Origin: Bacillota bacterium
GTDB taxonomy: Bacteria; Bacillota; DTU025
Direction of reading: 5' to 3'
Assembly (NCBI GenBank): GCA_019136685.1
Contig: JAGVTS010000128.1
Coordinates: 1 to 37,996, forward strand
DNA length: 37,996 bases
Made by a program: the position numbers and the translations under genes. The notes beneath the pieces are model-generated. The model was not told where the DNA came from. It was given only the letters and a program-made list of their open reading frames with translations, and did no database searches. Positions 1 through 8,444 of this stretch are shown here, in pieces (the stretch's first letter is position 1; each line of letters starts with the position of its first letter).

Positions 1-64
1 TCCTGTCGATGCACGATTGCGCTTGATGTCGCCCGATCCTGCCTGATGCTGGAGGTGTTGTGTA

Positions 65-934
65 GTGGATCATGCTTATCCGAATGAGACAATGAGGTTA
101 CTGTGTGAGAGGGCCAGCTGTAGGAGCTTCAAGGATGAGCCTATTCCTGATGAAGTGTTGGACGCTGTGTTGACGGCGGCCACTTGCGCGGCCACAGGCG
201 GCAATTTGCAGCCGTACTCTGTGATTCGGGTGCTGGATGCCCAGGTGCGGCAGAGGTTGATGGTGCTCTGCGGTAATCAGCCTTTCATCGGGAAGGCCCC
301 TGTCAACCTGGTGTTCTGTATCGATTTCAACCGCCTGGAGCGGTGGGCGGCTCTAGAGAAGGCTCCGTTTTCGGCCAGGCGGGCTTTCCGCCATTTCTGG
401 ATTTCGTTCCAGGATGTGATCATCTGCGCCCAGACTGTTTGCACGGCCGCGAATGCGATGGGGCTCGGGGCAGTGTACGTGGGACCCGTACTTGAGTGTC
501 TAGAGGAACTGAAAGACCTGTTCAAGCTGCCCAAAGGTGTCTTCCCCGTGGTTATGGTCTGCCTGGGATACCCCAAGGGCCAGCTGGTTCCGAAGCGGAA
601 ACTCGGCGTGGATGTGGTGGTTCACGACGAGACCTACCACGAGATGACCGACGAGGAGTTGCTACGGGCATTCGATGAGAAGTACGGAGGCCAAACGTTC
701 GAAGCGACTCCGGATCGAGTGGACAGTATTGCTCAGGCGTGCCGGGAGGTGCACGGGGGGGCCTTCGCCGAGGAGTTTCTAGCCCGAGTGAACCGAGACG
801 GACATCTCAACATGGCCCAAAGGGTGTTCGGCTTGAACTACCCGGCCGACGAGATACCCAGACGCAACCAGTACATCATGGGCGCTGCTCGGAATGCGGG
901 GTTTGACTGGTTCGATCAGGAATCCCAAGAATAA
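65..934 (+). CDS. nitroreductase-family flavoprotein
   Basis: Likely an FMN-dependent cytoplasmic oxidoreductase of the nitroreductase superfamily, which uses NAD(P)H to reduce nitro compounds, quinones or similar substrates; the substrate here is unknown. Seen: an N-terminal RASCRSFKDEPIPDE segment (about residues 16-30) and AATGGNLQPYSV (about 42-53), the usual phosphate/FMN-binding start of the family, and a central GLGAVYVGPV (about 132-141) matching the second conserved block. At 289 residues it is much longer than simple nitroreductases (about 170-220). The extra roughly 90 C-terminal residues have no motif I recognise. The GTG start at 65 is chosen because GGAGGTG at 51-57 sits 7 bases upstream. 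It appears to be the last gene of a unit, since no same-strand gene follows closely. Confidence 0.85.
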   Translation: MDHAYPNETMRLLCERASCRSFKDEPIPDEVLDAVLTAATCAATGGNLQPYSVIRVLDAQVRQRLMVLCGNQPFIGKAPVNLVFCIDFNRLERWAALEKAPFSARRAFRHFWISFQDVIICAQTVCTAANAMGLGAVYVGPVLECLEELKDLFKLPKGVFPVVMVCLGYPKGQLVPKRKLGVDVVVHDETYHEMTDEELLRAFDEKYGGQTFEATPDRVDSIAQACREVHGGAFAEEFLARVNRDGHLNMAQRVFGLNYPADEIPRRNQYIMGAARNAGFDWFDQESQE

Positions 935-972
935 CGGCCAAGCTATCCCCTTTCCGGCTCCTACGCCGGACC

Positions 973-1008
973 AACCCTGGCCCTGGTACTGGACTTGGGG
1001 CCAGGGTT
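973..1008 (+). terminator. perfect 11-bp hairpin after the nitroreductase gene
   Basis: AACCCTGGCCC at 973-983 pairs perfectly with GGGCCAGGGTT at 998-1008, leaving a 14-base loop. It lies 38 bases after the nitroreductase stop. There is no long T-tract behind it (TTATCTG follows), so it may be a weak terminator or an mRNA 3'-end stabiliser rather than a classical intrinsic terminator. Confidence 0.45.
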
Positions 1009-1090
1009 ATCTGCACCTGACGGAGCTGCAGCTAGAGCCGGATGTGGCAGGGGGCCGGGTAATATGGGATAAACTAGGCTGTTCCTATTC

Positions 1091-1116
1091 CGAACACATT
1101 TTGGCGGATGTGTTCG
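1091..1116. repeat. 9-bp perfect inverted repeat
   Basis: CGAACACAT (1091-1099) and ATGTGTTCG (1108-1116) form a perfect inverted repeat around 8 bases, inside the gene-poor stretch. It could be a hairpin in RNA or an operator. The arms resemble LexA half-sites of Bacillota (CGAAC...GTTCG), but the spacing is wrong for a LexA box, so no regulator is assigned. Confidence 0.4.
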
Positions 1117-1510
1117 ATTTGGTGACAATGGTTGGTGCATAATCGAACGTATGGCTGCATAGAGCGTCGGAGATGCGGCATGAACGGCAGATAGCGGTAA
1201 TAAGCCTAGTCGGTTATGGAATGATAGTACAGAATATGGATATCGATAAACATATATCGCCAGTATCCTATGAGGTCTCCTTCGAAGTTCTCGATCGGGA
1301 TGCTTTATGCATGTATACGTCTCGTTATGAATCAGTTATTGTTCGATTTGGCGACACATGTCGGAAAATGCGTTCGCAAAACGAACAGGTCACAAAAGCC
1401 CAGCTAGAGCGCATGATACGCCTAAGGCCCAGCGTAAGGCGGATATGCAGGCCTCTGTCAATCGCCGTCGTGCTGTCTGCCGCATTGCCATGGCATCATC
1501 GGACTTCGCA

Positions 1511-2263
1511 TCACTTGGCGCCTGCCTTTTTTCGCCTCATCCGGGCGATGTACGAATCGCTGTACTGGCCCAGGGTCCTGATGATGGGCCCATCAGGCCG
1601 GTAGTGCCTCAGGGGAAGCCCGTCCACCTTCCTGAGCATCCCCTTGAATGTCAGGTCCTCGAAAGTAACCTCCACCAGGCGGACCCCGTTTCGCAGGCAT
1701 ACTCCTACTTTCTGATCATCTCTCAGTTGCTGTCTTGCTTGCGCATCTTCGTCAGGATAGGCCTGTGTCGGCCTGAAGTGCTGCTCTCCCTGGAATTCGA
1801 AGGCTACACCCAGTGAGCGATACTCTCGGTCAAGCTCCATGCGGTATCCGGTGTCGGCATTTCGGAGCCAGTCCGGCCTGGAGTTGTCGAGGTAGTCCAG
1901 AGCATCCACAAGGACGTCCAACCAGTCCCACATGAGCCATTGCCCCAGGAAAGCGACACTTTCCTTGTCGTCTGCAATCAGTGCCGCTATCCTCTCTTCA
2001 ACGCTCAGTGGCCACGTTGGAACAACTACCTTGCCGCGGCTGTCCTCACTGTCAATGCAGAATGCCCATCCTCTCTCGGTCAGAACCTCAACAGCCCTTC
2101 CTGTGCGTGCGCGGCCTGCACCAACCGCTGGCGCCAGTTCCGAAATTGACTTGAATCGATTGCGCTGTAGCGTCAGGTATATGCGGATGGACAAATCGCA
2201 GAGCCGCTTGTCCTGGACGAGCGCATTCGGGACGATACTCTCGATGTGCTGCCTAAGTGACAC
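1511..2263 (-). CDS. winged-helix protein with a PD-(D/E)XK-like nuclease domain, function unknown
   Basis: I do not recognise a named family. Residues about 15-60 (numbering from the GTG start) look like a winged helix: a LTLQRNRFKSISELAPAVG helix-turn-helix pattern followed by GRAVEVLTERGWAFCID. The C-terminal part has the layout of a Vsr/restriction-like fold: SLGVAFEFQGEQHF, then RDDQKVGVC and GVRLVEVTFEDL. The Glu of FEFQGEQH and the D-x-x-K of DDQK are candidate catalytic residues. A GTG start at 2263 is preferred because AAAGGTGG lies 7 bases upstream; an in-frame ATG at 2299 would add 12 residues but lacks a good SD. It is divergent from tex and shares a 26-bp inverted repeat region with it. 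It could be a DNA repair or defence nuclease or a regulator with a dead nuclease fold. Confidence 0.65.
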   Translation of the reverse strand: MSLRQHIESIVPNALVQDKRLCDLSIRIYLTLQRNRFKSISELAPAVGAGRARTGRAVEVLTERGWAFCIDSEDSRGKVVVPTWPLSVEERIAALIADDKESVAFLGQWLMWDWLDVLVDALDYLDNSRPDWLRNADTGYRMELDREYRSLGVAFEFQGEQHFRPTQAYPDEDAQARQQLRDDQKVGVCLRNGVRLVEVTFEDLTFKGMLRKVDGLPLRHYRPDGPIIRTLGQYSDSYIARMRRKKAGAK

Positions 2264-2342
2264 TCTGATCCCACCTTTCGGGGGCTTGGCTGGCCTCATT
2301 TCATGCCCGGCAGCACCTAGATTACTATCACGAGACGCAGGC

Positions 2343-2368
2343 CAAAATCGCCCAATCGGGCGATTTTG
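2343..2368. promoter_or_regulatory. 11-bp inverted repeat in the divergent region upstream of tex
   Basis: CAAAATCGCCC (2343-2353) pairs perfectly with GGGCGATTTTG (2358-2368) around a 4-base loop. It sits between two divergent genes, where a terminator is not expected, so an operator is plausible. Its A/T-flanked GC stem also resembles a bidirectional terminator, which would insulate the two transcription units. Confidence 0.4.
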
Positions 2369-2501
2369 CTGTGATGGCGACTATCCTGCAACATTCGGTT
2401 CGGGTAGGTCTGGGTAGGGCAGATTTGGATAGGTCGTGAAGTGGGTGGACCACTGTGATAAAATAGCAGCGCAGCTCACTGCGGATAACGGGAGGGTACT
2501 C

Positions 2502-4790
2502 ATGGAGAACAGAGAAGCCGAAGCAGAAGTGAAGACAAAGGCACGAGTCGAAGGGCGGATTGCCTACGCAATCAGCCGTGAACTTGGGGTTCCCCGCCCG
2601 CATGTGGAGAGTGTTGTGCGGTTGCTGGACGAGGGGAACACAATCCCGTTCTTGGCTCGCTACCGCAAGGAGCAGACCGGGGGACTCGATGAAGAGGTCT
2701 TGCGCGCCATTGAGCAGCGCTTGGAATACCTGCGGAACCTTGCGGACCGCAGGGCTGAGGTGATTCGGCTCATTGACGAACAGGGCGTCCTGACACCCGA
2801 GATAATGGAGGCGTTGGAGGCTGCCGCCACACTCCAACGTGTGGAGGACATATACCGCCCGTTTCGCCCCAAACGTAGGACCCGCGCAAGCGTTGCCCGG
2901 GAGCGTGGCCTGGAACCGCTGGCTGACTGGCTCATGTCGCGACCGGCGACGGGCGATCCGTTGCAGCGGGCCGGCGAGTTCGTGGATATCGACCGCGGGG
3001 TGGACACAGGAGACCAGGCCCTGGCAGGGGCACGCGACATCATAGCGGAGATTGTTGCCGATGACCCGGAGGTGCGCGCGTTCATGCGCCAGTGGACTGT
3101 CAGAAACGGGACGATAGTAGCCGAGGCAGTCGACTCGGCGGCGCGTACGCCGTACGAGCAGTACTACGAGTATAGCGAGCCTGTGGCTCGCATCCGTCCT
3201 CATCGGGTGCTGGCCATCAATCGGGGCGAACGGGGAAAGGCCATACGCGTCAAGATTGAGGTTCCTGCTGAGCAGGCGTTGGAGTATCTGCAACTATGGC
3301 TCATGCGCGGGGGCGGCGCTCGCCCTGCCGGTCATCCTGATGCAGGACTAGCGGCCAGCCCAGCCGACCCTGAACTGGCGCTGGCAGCAGCTGATGCCTA
3401 CACCCGTCTGCTCGCGCCCGCGGTGGAGCGGGACGTGCGCAATGCTCTGACGGAGCAGGCGGATGCACAGGCTATCCGGGTGTTTGGCGCTAACCTGAAG
3501 TCTCTGCTGCTTACGCCGCCGATTCGTGGCAGGGTGGTGATGGGTGTAGACCCCGCTTACCGTACGGGCTGCAAGGTCGCCGTGGTCGACGCCACGGGCA
3601 AGCTGCTCGAGGTGGCAGTCGTCTATCCGACGCCGCCTCAAAGACGCGTCGAGGAAGCTGAGCGTGTGCTGCTGGCGATGATCGATCGGCACGGAGTAGA
3701 CCTGATTGCCATCGGCAACGGCACAGCGTCCCGCGAGGCGGAGGCGTTCATCGCAGGGTTAATCCAAAGGGCCTCGCGTTCACAGCCGCTGGCATATGCG
3801 ATTGTGAGCGAGGCCGGCGCGTCGGTGTACTCGGCGTCGACAATCGCCCGCGAAGAGTTCCCGGAGCTGGATGTGTCGGAGCGCAGCGCGGTTTCGATTG
3901 CCCGACGCCTGCAGGATCCCCTGGCAGAGCTGGTCAAGATCGAGCCCAAGGCGATCGGAGTGGGGCAGTATCAGCACGACGTGGCCGAGAAGGAGCTGGC
4001 ATCGGCCCTGAGCGGAGTTGTGGAGTCGGCAGTGAACAGCGTGGGTGTCGACTTGAACACGGCGTCAGCGGCGCTCCTATCGCATGTGGCCGGGTTGAGC
4101 AAGACGGTATCCGGCAACATTGTGAAAAAACGCGAGGCGGACGGGCCATTCGCAGACCGTGCAGCCCTCAAGACCGTTCCCCGCCTGGGCCCCAAGACTT
4201 TTGAGCAATGCGCGGGATTCCTGCGGGTTCCTGATAGCCTGAATCCGCTGGACAACACCCCCATCCACCCGGAGTCCTACCCAATCGCGCAGCGCCTCCT
4301 TGCTGAACTGGGGTTCTCAGTGGATGACATAGACGGGGCCCGATCGCGGCACGGGCGACTCCGCGAAGCTCTGGGCTCGCTTTCGACCATTGCGGAGTGG
4401 GCCAGCCGTCTTGAGGTGGGAGTGCCGACGCTGCAGGATATCGTGGAGGCACTGGAGCGGCCAGGGCGGGATCCGCGGGACGAAATGCCCCAGCCGGTCC
4501 TGCGGACGGATGTGCTTACCATGGATGACCTGCATTCGGGGATGGCGCTCGAGGGCACGGTGCGGAATGTGGTCGACTTCGGCGCGTTTGTCGACATCGG
4601 GGTGCAGCAGGATGGGCTGGTGCACGTCTCTGAGCTGAGTGATGCTTTCGTGCGGCACCCGTTGGATGCTGTGAGTGTGGGCGATGTAGTAGGTGTACGC
4701 GTACTATCAATAGATAAGGAGCGAGGTCGCATCGCGCTGTCAATGAAGACAGCAAGGGACACAGGAGAGGACGCGCGCTGTCGCATGTAA
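2502..4790 (+). CDS. tex: Tex-family RNA-binding transcription accessory protein
   Basis: Tex is a cytoplasmic nucleic-acid-binding protein of the Tex/Spt6 type, linked to transcription and RNA metabolism. Seen in order: a helical N-terminus with the family-typical VVRLLDEGNTIPFLARYRKE, a YqgF/RNase H-like domain starting VVMGVDPAYRTG (about residues 345-357), tandem helix-hairpin-helix motifs (LNTASAALLSHVAGLS and KTVPRLGPKTFEQCAGF, about 510-570), and a C-terminal S1 domain (GTVRNVVDFGAFVDIG to RGRIALSMK, about 685-750). All parts are present and the length (762 residues) fits the family. The ATG at 2502 is chosen because GGAGGG (2491-2496) is 5 bases upstream; an upstream in-frame GTG at 2436 would add 22 residues of unlikely sequence. 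Confidence 0.95.
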   Translation: MENREAEAEVKTKARVEGRIAYAISRELGVPRPHVESVVRLLDEGNTIPFLARYRKEQTGGLDEEVLRAIEQRLEYLRNLADRRAEVIRLIDEQGVLTPEIMEALEAAATLQRVEDIYRPFRPKRRTRASVARERGLEPLADWLMSRPATGDPLQRAGEFVDIDRGVDTGDQALAGARDIIAEIVADDPEVRAFMRQWTVRNGTIVAEAVDSAARTPYEQYYEYSEPVARIRPHRVLAINRGERGKAIRVKIEVPAEQALEYLQLWLMRGGGARPAGHPDAGLAASPADPELALAAADAYTRLLAPAVERDVRNALTEQADAQAIRVFGANLKSLLLTPPIRGRVVMGVDPAYRTGCKVAVVDATGKLLEVAVVYPTPPQRRVEEAERVLLAMIDRHGVDLIAIGNGTASREAEAFIAGLIQRASRSQPLAYAIVSEAGASVYSASTIAREEFPELDVSERSAVSIARRLQDPLAELVKIEPKAIGVGQYQHDVAEKELASALSGVVESAVNSVGVDLNTASAALLSHVAGLSKTVSGNIVKKREADGPFADRAALKTVPRLGPKTFEQCAGFLRVPDSLNPLDNTPIHPESYPIAQRLLAELGFSVDDIDGARSRHGRLREALGSLSTIAEWASRLEVGVPTLQDIVEALERPGRDPRDEMPQPVLRTDVLTMDDLHSGMALEGTVRNVVDFGAFVDIGVQQDGLVHVSELSDAFVRHPLDAVSVGDVVGVRVLSIDKERGRIALSMKTARDTGEDARCRM

Positions 4791-4812
4791 GTGATATGGG
4801 GGAGGAAGCACT

Positions 4813-5457
4813 TTGCCGAGTGTGTTGAAAGACCCCGCCAGCGGGCTCAGCCATCTCGCGGGCGCCGTGTTGTCGGTCCTTGGGCTCGTGGCATTACTGC
4901 GGGTAGGTATCGCGAATCATGACACCTGGCAGATCGTATCGTTCGCCATATTCGGCGGCAGCCTAATTCTGCTCTACTCCGCAAGCGCTACGTATCATCT
5001 TCTGAGTGTGTCTGTGCGAGCAGAGGTTGTGCTGCGCAAGCTCGACCACATAATGATCTTCGTTCTCATAGCGGGAACCTACACCCCAGTCTGCCTCATC
5101 GCGCTCAGGGGCCCGGCCGGATACGCCATGCTGGCTGTCGTGTGGTCATTGGCCGTCGCAGGAGTGTTCTTCAAGGTGTTCTGCCTCAACGCTCCCAGAT
5201 GGGCCTACACCGGGGTGTATCTTCTCATGGGCTGGATGTCGCTTTTCATCATAGTCCCGCTTGCTCGTGCGGTCGGCCTTCGCACGTTGCTCTGGCTTCT
5301 GATTGGCGGAGTTTTCTACTCACTCGGGGCAGTAATATATGGCCTCAAGAAGCCCAACTTGATCCCAAGATGGCTGGGCTTTCACGAGATATTTCACCTC
5401 TTCATCATACTGGGCAGCCTGAGCCACTTCTACTTCGTCTACCTGCTTGCGCAGTAG
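4813..5457 (+). CDS. trhA: TrhA / hemolysin III family membrane protein (PAQR superfamily)
   Basis: A seven-helix integral membrane protein of the hemolysin III (TrhA/YqfA) family, related to PAQR receptors and implicated in membrane lipid homeostasis. Seen: seven hydrophobic segments over 214 residues, the early SATYHLLS motif, KLDHIMIF with the conserved Asp-His, and the C-terminal HEIFHLFIILGSLSHFYFVY carrying the metal-site histidines. The TTG start at 4813 is supported by GGAGG at 4801-4805. It begins 22 bases after the tex stop, so the two are probably cotranscribed, and it is followed directly by a strong terminator. Confidence 0.92.
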   Translation: MPSVLKDPASGLSHLAGAVLSVLGLVALLRVGIANHDTWQIVSFAIFGGSLILLYSASATYHLLSVSVRAEVVLRKLDHIMIFVLIAGTYTPVCLIALRGPAGYAMLAVVWSLAVAGVFFKVFCLNAPRWAYTGVYLLMGWMSLFIIVPLARAVGLRTLLWLLIGGVFYSLGAVIYGLKKPNLIPRWLGFHEIFHLFIILGSLSHFYFVYLLAQ

Positions 5458-5464
5458 CAGTATG

Positions 5465-5506
5465 CAGGCGCTCCAGCGCCCCGACGAGCGCTGAAGCGCC
5501 TGTTTT
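5465..5506 (+). terminator. intrinsic terminator after trhA
   Basis: CAGGCGCT (5465-5472) pairs with AGCGCCTG (5495-5502), and after one mismatch CAGCGC (5474-5479) pairs with GCGCTG (5488-5493). A TTTTC tract follows from 5503. It ends the tex-trhA unit and lies between convergent genes, just before the atoA 3' end. Confidence 0.85.
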
Positions 5507-5532
5507 CAGTACGCATTACCCGACCAGGCGCG

Positions 5533-6195
5533 CTACGATACCTGCATGACCCCTACATCATCAGGTACAGTGAGCGTTGCCTCAGTTGCAGCGATCATAT
5601 CGTCCACAGTCACTCCCGGGGCTAGTTCGCGCAGGACGGGCCCGTCAGGCGTGAATTCTATGACGCCCATATCGGTTACGAGCAGGTCCACTTCCTTGAC
5701 CGCCGTTAGGGGCAGTGTACACTTCTTAAGGACTTTGGACTTCCCGTCTCTCGTCCGATGCTCCATCGCCACGATAACCCGCCTGGCGCCAACCACGAGA
5801 TCCATGGCGCCTCCCATGCCGAATACCCTGCCGGGAGTGGCCCAGTTGGCCAGGTTGCCCTCTTCATCGACTTGCAGGCCTCCAAGAACCGTGGCGTCTA
5901 CGTGCCCGCCACGGATGATGGCAAATGACATGGCCGAGTCGAAGAACGCGCCGCCGGGGTTGATCGACACAGGCTGCCCACCTGCATTCACGACATCCAT
6001 ATCTTCTTCGCCGGACGCCGGCGGATTGCCAAGGCCGACAAAGCCGTTTTCGGACTGAAGGACGATTCGCACATCCTCCGGAAGGTGCTTTGCCACCTGA
6101 GTCGGGAGGCCGATTCCGAGGTTAACCACGTGACCATCCTTTAGTTCCCTGGCCACGCGCTTGACGATCAGCTCGCGAGGATCCAAAGCAGTCAC
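5533..6195 (-). CDS. atoA: 3-oxoacid / acetate-acetoacetate CoA-transferase subunit B
   Basis: Beta subunit of a type I CoA-transferase that moves CoA between acyl-CoA and a short carboxylic acid (acetoacetate, butyrate or similar), activating fatty acids in the cytoplasm. Seen: VNLGIGLPTQVA near the N-terminus, the catalytic-glutamate motif SENG (E about residue 49), and the conserved HVDATVLGGLQVDEEGNLANW and GMGGAMDLVVGA blocks. Length (220) is typical. It is the third gene of the atoE-atoD-atoA unit and starts one base after atoD ends. The exact acyl specificity cannot be read from the sequence. Confidence 0.93.
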   Translation of the reverse strand: MTALDPRELIVKRVARELKDGHVVNLGIGLPTQVAKHLPEDVRIVLQSENGFVGLGNPPASGEEDMDVVNAGGQPVSINPGGAFFDSAMSFAIIRGGHVDATVLGGLQVDEEGNLANWATPGRVFGMGGAMDLVVGARRVIVAMEHRTRDGKSKVLKKCTLPLTAVKEVDLLVTDMGVIEFTPDGPVLRELAPGVTVDDMIAATEATLTVPDDVGVMQVS

Positions 6196-6196
6196 C

Positions 6197-6847
6197 TCAG
6201 TTCACCTCCACTACTGCGTCTACAACGACGCCCGGCGTCATGACTAGGTCCGGATCGATTTCGCCGATGGGCTGGACTTTGGCGGCCTGAGCCACGACGT
6301 GATCAGCTGCCATGGCCATGAGGGGGTTGAAGTTCCGCGCCGACTTTCGGTAGACCAAGTTGCCTGCATGGTCGGCTACGCTCGCGTTGATCAGGGCAAA
6401 ATCGGCTCTGAGGGGAAGCTCGACAAGGTAGACGCGCCCGCCGATTTCCAGCTTCGCCTTTCCTTCCTCAACGATGGTGCCGACGCCTGTGGGCGTTAGT
6501 ATGCCGCCGAGCCCTGAACCGCCTGCCCGGATCCTCTCTGCCAGAGTGCCCTGCGGCACTAGCTCGGCGTCGATGGTCCCCTCGAGTTTCTGCGCGATGG
6601 AAGTAGGATTGAGACCCATGTAGGAGCAAATCACCTTCTTGATCTGCCCGGATGCGAAGAGCTTCCCGTATCCCCGGTCCGGCATCGCGGTGTCGTTCGC
6701 AATCAATGTGAGATTGCCGACTCCACGCCGGACGATCTCATCCACAAGGGCGTCCGGACACCCAGTTGCCAGAAAACCGCCGACCATGATGGTCATTCCG
6801 TCAGTCAGCCCGGCAAGCGCATCGCTAATGGTCTTGAGTTTCGTCAC
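6197..6847 (-). CDS. atoD: 3-oxoacid / acetate-acetoacetate CoA-transferase subunit A
   Basis: Alpha subunit of the same type I CoA-transferase. Seen: MTIMVGGFLATGCPDALVDE (about residues 19-38), the family's glycine-rich CoA-binding start; NLTLIANDTAMPDRGYGKL; the GGILTPTGVGT loop; and the FALINASVADHAGNLVY block. At 216 residues it is full length. It lies between atoE and atoA, 64 bases after atoE, and should form a heteromeric enzyme with atoA. Together with the AtoE-like carrier this makes a module for uptake and activation of short-chain fatty acids or acetoacetate. Confidence 0.93.
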   Translation of the reverse strand: MTKLKTISDALAGLTDGMTIMVGGFLATGCPDALVDEIVRRGVGNLTLIANDTAMPDRGYGKLFASGQIKKVICSYMGLNPTSIAQKLEGTIDAELVPQGTLAERIRAGGSGLGGILTPTGVGTIVEEGKAKLEIGGRVYLVELPLRADFALINASVADHAGNLVYRKSARNFNPLMAMAADHVVAQAAKVQPIGEIDPDLVMTPGVVVDAVVEVN

Positions 6848-6911
6848 GCCGACTCGTCACCTCCGCTGTGTAGTTGGTCATTTGGCTGGTCATGTAGCCA
6901 GTTCAACGGGA

Positions 6912-8267
6912 TCAAGCTATAAGCAGCGCTACTATGCTCAGAACGACTCCGCCCCAGAGGAGAACGAGCGTGGTGTAACCCATGATGTCGCGAGCCTTGA
7001 GGTTGGCCAGGCCCAACAAGGGCAAGGCCCAGAATGGCTGGATCATGTTGGTCCACTGGTCGCCCCATGCGACCATCATCGCTGCTTTGACCGGCTCCTG
7101 GCCTATCATCTGAGACGCCTGAACGGTGATTGAGCCCTGAGCCGCCCACTGCCCGCCGCCGGAGGGGATGAACATGTTTAGCAGGCCGGCCGCCCAGAAC
7201 TGGAGCATGTAGAAGGTGCGCGTGGTCGCCATGGCCACGAACCATCCCGCAATCACAGACGCCAACCCTGTGCCCATCATGAGGCCCTGGATGCCGCCGT
7301 ACAGGGGGAATTGCAGGGCGATGCCCCCTGCGCCCCTTATCGCTTTGTTCACTGCACGAGCGTAGTTGATTGGGCGCTCGTGCAGGATGATCCCGAGGAA
7401 CATGAAGATTCCGATCACTAGGTTGAGGTCAAGTGCGAACCCCTTCTGGATGAAGTAGTTGACCAAGTAGATTGCGCCCATGGCAGCGAAGACGTAGTTT
7501 ATGATGCGCGAATTTTCGATGCGCTGAGCCCATGTGTCCATCTGAACGTTCTTGCGCTCGGCCTCCTCCTGCTTCTCCTCTTCCTCGAGGCGGCCGATGG
7601 CCTCTTTCGACAGAGGCCTGGCCTTGTCGCGGGTGGGGACGGCCATGGCCAGCAGCCCCGCCACGCTTACGATCAGGAACATTGCAGGCCAGATGTTCCA
7701 AGAGGCGAACATCGTTTGAGTTACGGGGATGACCTGCCCGGTCAGCGTCTCGATGTGGTTGGCTGGGTTACCTGCAGTTGCGATAGTCAGAGGGGTGGAG
7801 CCGGATATACCCATGTGCCACGTGAGGAAACCTGCGTACGCTGCGGCGATGAGCAGTGGGTAGTCCACATCCTCCACGCGTTTTGCGATCTCAACTGCAA
7901 GCAGGCCGCCTACAATCAGGCCGAATCCCCACTGCAGCCAGGAGCAGATCCCGGCAACGAGCGCCACCAGGAATACAGCCTTAACCGGAGTGTTGGCTAT
8001 CCGCGCGATGCCGGCAAGCATCCGCTTGACCGGCGGAGCGAGGGCCAGGCTATGACCTGTTACCAGGATGAGAGTCATCTGCATCGCGAACGCGAGTATG
8101 CCCCAGATACCTCCCCACCACGCATTGATTGTTCCCATGAAACCTGCGTCGGTGAAGATGAGAGCCAGGATGAACGAGATGAAGGTCAGGATTATCGCGA
8201 ACAGGTAGGCATCGGGCAGGTACTTCTCCATCACCCTCGTGAAGAACTCGCCCATCTTCCGGATCAT
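6912..8267 (-). CDS. atoE: short-chain fatty acid transporter, AtoE family
   Basis: Integral membrane carrier of the AtoE family, thought to import short-chain fatty acids or acetoacetate. The 451-residue sequence has many hydrophobic helices, family-like blocks such as YLPDAYLFAIILTFISF, LQWGFGLIVGGLLAVE and NMFIPSGGGQWAAQG, and one long charged cytoplasmic loop (EEEEKQEEAERK, about residues 232-243). It is the first gene behind the sigma54-type promoter at 8313-8328, with atoD and atoA following. The ATG at 8267 is preceded by a G-rich stretch (GGGGGTG, plus-strand complement at about 8272-8279) that can serve as SD. Confidence 0.92.
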   Translation of the reverse strand: MIRKMGEFFTRVMEKYLPDAYLFAIILTFISFILALIFTDAGFMGTINAWWGGIWGILAFAMQMTLILVTGHSLALAPPVKRMLAGIARIANTPVKAVFLVALVAGICSWLQWGFGLIVGGLLAVEIAKRVEDVDYPLLIAAAYAGFLTWHMGISGSTPLTIATAGNPANHIETLTGQVIPVTQTMFASWNIWPAMFLIVSVAGLLAMAVPTRDKARPLSKEAIGRLEEEEKQEEAERKNVQMDTWAQRIENSRIINYVFAAMGAIYLVNYFIQKGFALDLNLVIGIFMFLGIILHERPINYARAVNKAIRGAGGIALQFPLYGGIQGLMMGTGLASVIAGWFVAMATTRTFYMLQFWAAGLLNMFIPSGGGQWAAQGSITVQASQMIGQEPVKAAMMVAWGDQWTNMIQPFWALPLLGLANLKARDIMGYTTLVLLWGGVVLSIVALLIA

Positions 8268-8312
8268 GTTAACACCCCCGTCAGATTTAGGTGAAATCCC
8301 AAGATATCAAGT

Positions 8313-8328
8313 AGCAAGACGTGTGCCA
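8313..8328 (-). promoter_or_regulatory. sigma54 (-24/-12) promoter of atoE-atoD-atoA
   Basis: Read on the minus strand the sequence is TGGCACACGTCTTGCT, matching TGGCACG-N4-TTGCW with one difference and the exact spacing. The predicted start of transcription is near 8302, about 35 bases before atoE. A sigma54 activator gene lies just upstream, as expected. Confidence 0.85.
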
Positions 8329-8444
8329 AGGATGTAGCGGGGGGTGTGATAGAGATGTGTTGTGCGCGAGACGCGTCCTAAGCAGCGATTTGGGGGTGGT
8401 GTGGTGAGATTGCGTTCGATTCTCCGAGGAGATGCTGCGAAATG

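Larger units (their letters stand above)
935..1510. other. gene-poor stretch of about 576 bases
   Basis: No convincing gene was found between the nitroreductase stop and the 3' end of the minus-strand gene. Short open frames (894-1142, 1173-1604, 1358-1816) lack SD sites and recognisable sequence, and the last two run antisense into the next gene. The segment holds two strong inverted repeats (973-1008 and 1091-1116). From about 1200 to 1380 it is visibly more AT-rich than its surroundings, for example the ATATCGATAAACATATATCG area near 1238. It could be a decayed gene or simple intergenic DNA. Confidence 0.5.

Noticed and set aside
894-1142. 82-codon plus frame overlapping the nitroreductase end
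   Set aside because: No SD, contains the palindromic hairpin (repeated Trp/Pro) and resembles nothing known.
1173-1604. 143-codon plus frame in the gene-poor stretch
   Set aside because: No SD; its second half is antisense to the winged-helix/nuclease-like gene; amino-acid make-up looks random.
2328-3293. 321-residue open frame on the minus strand
   Set aside because: Antisense to tex, whose domains are clear; the frame is His/Arg/Cys-rich with no motif.
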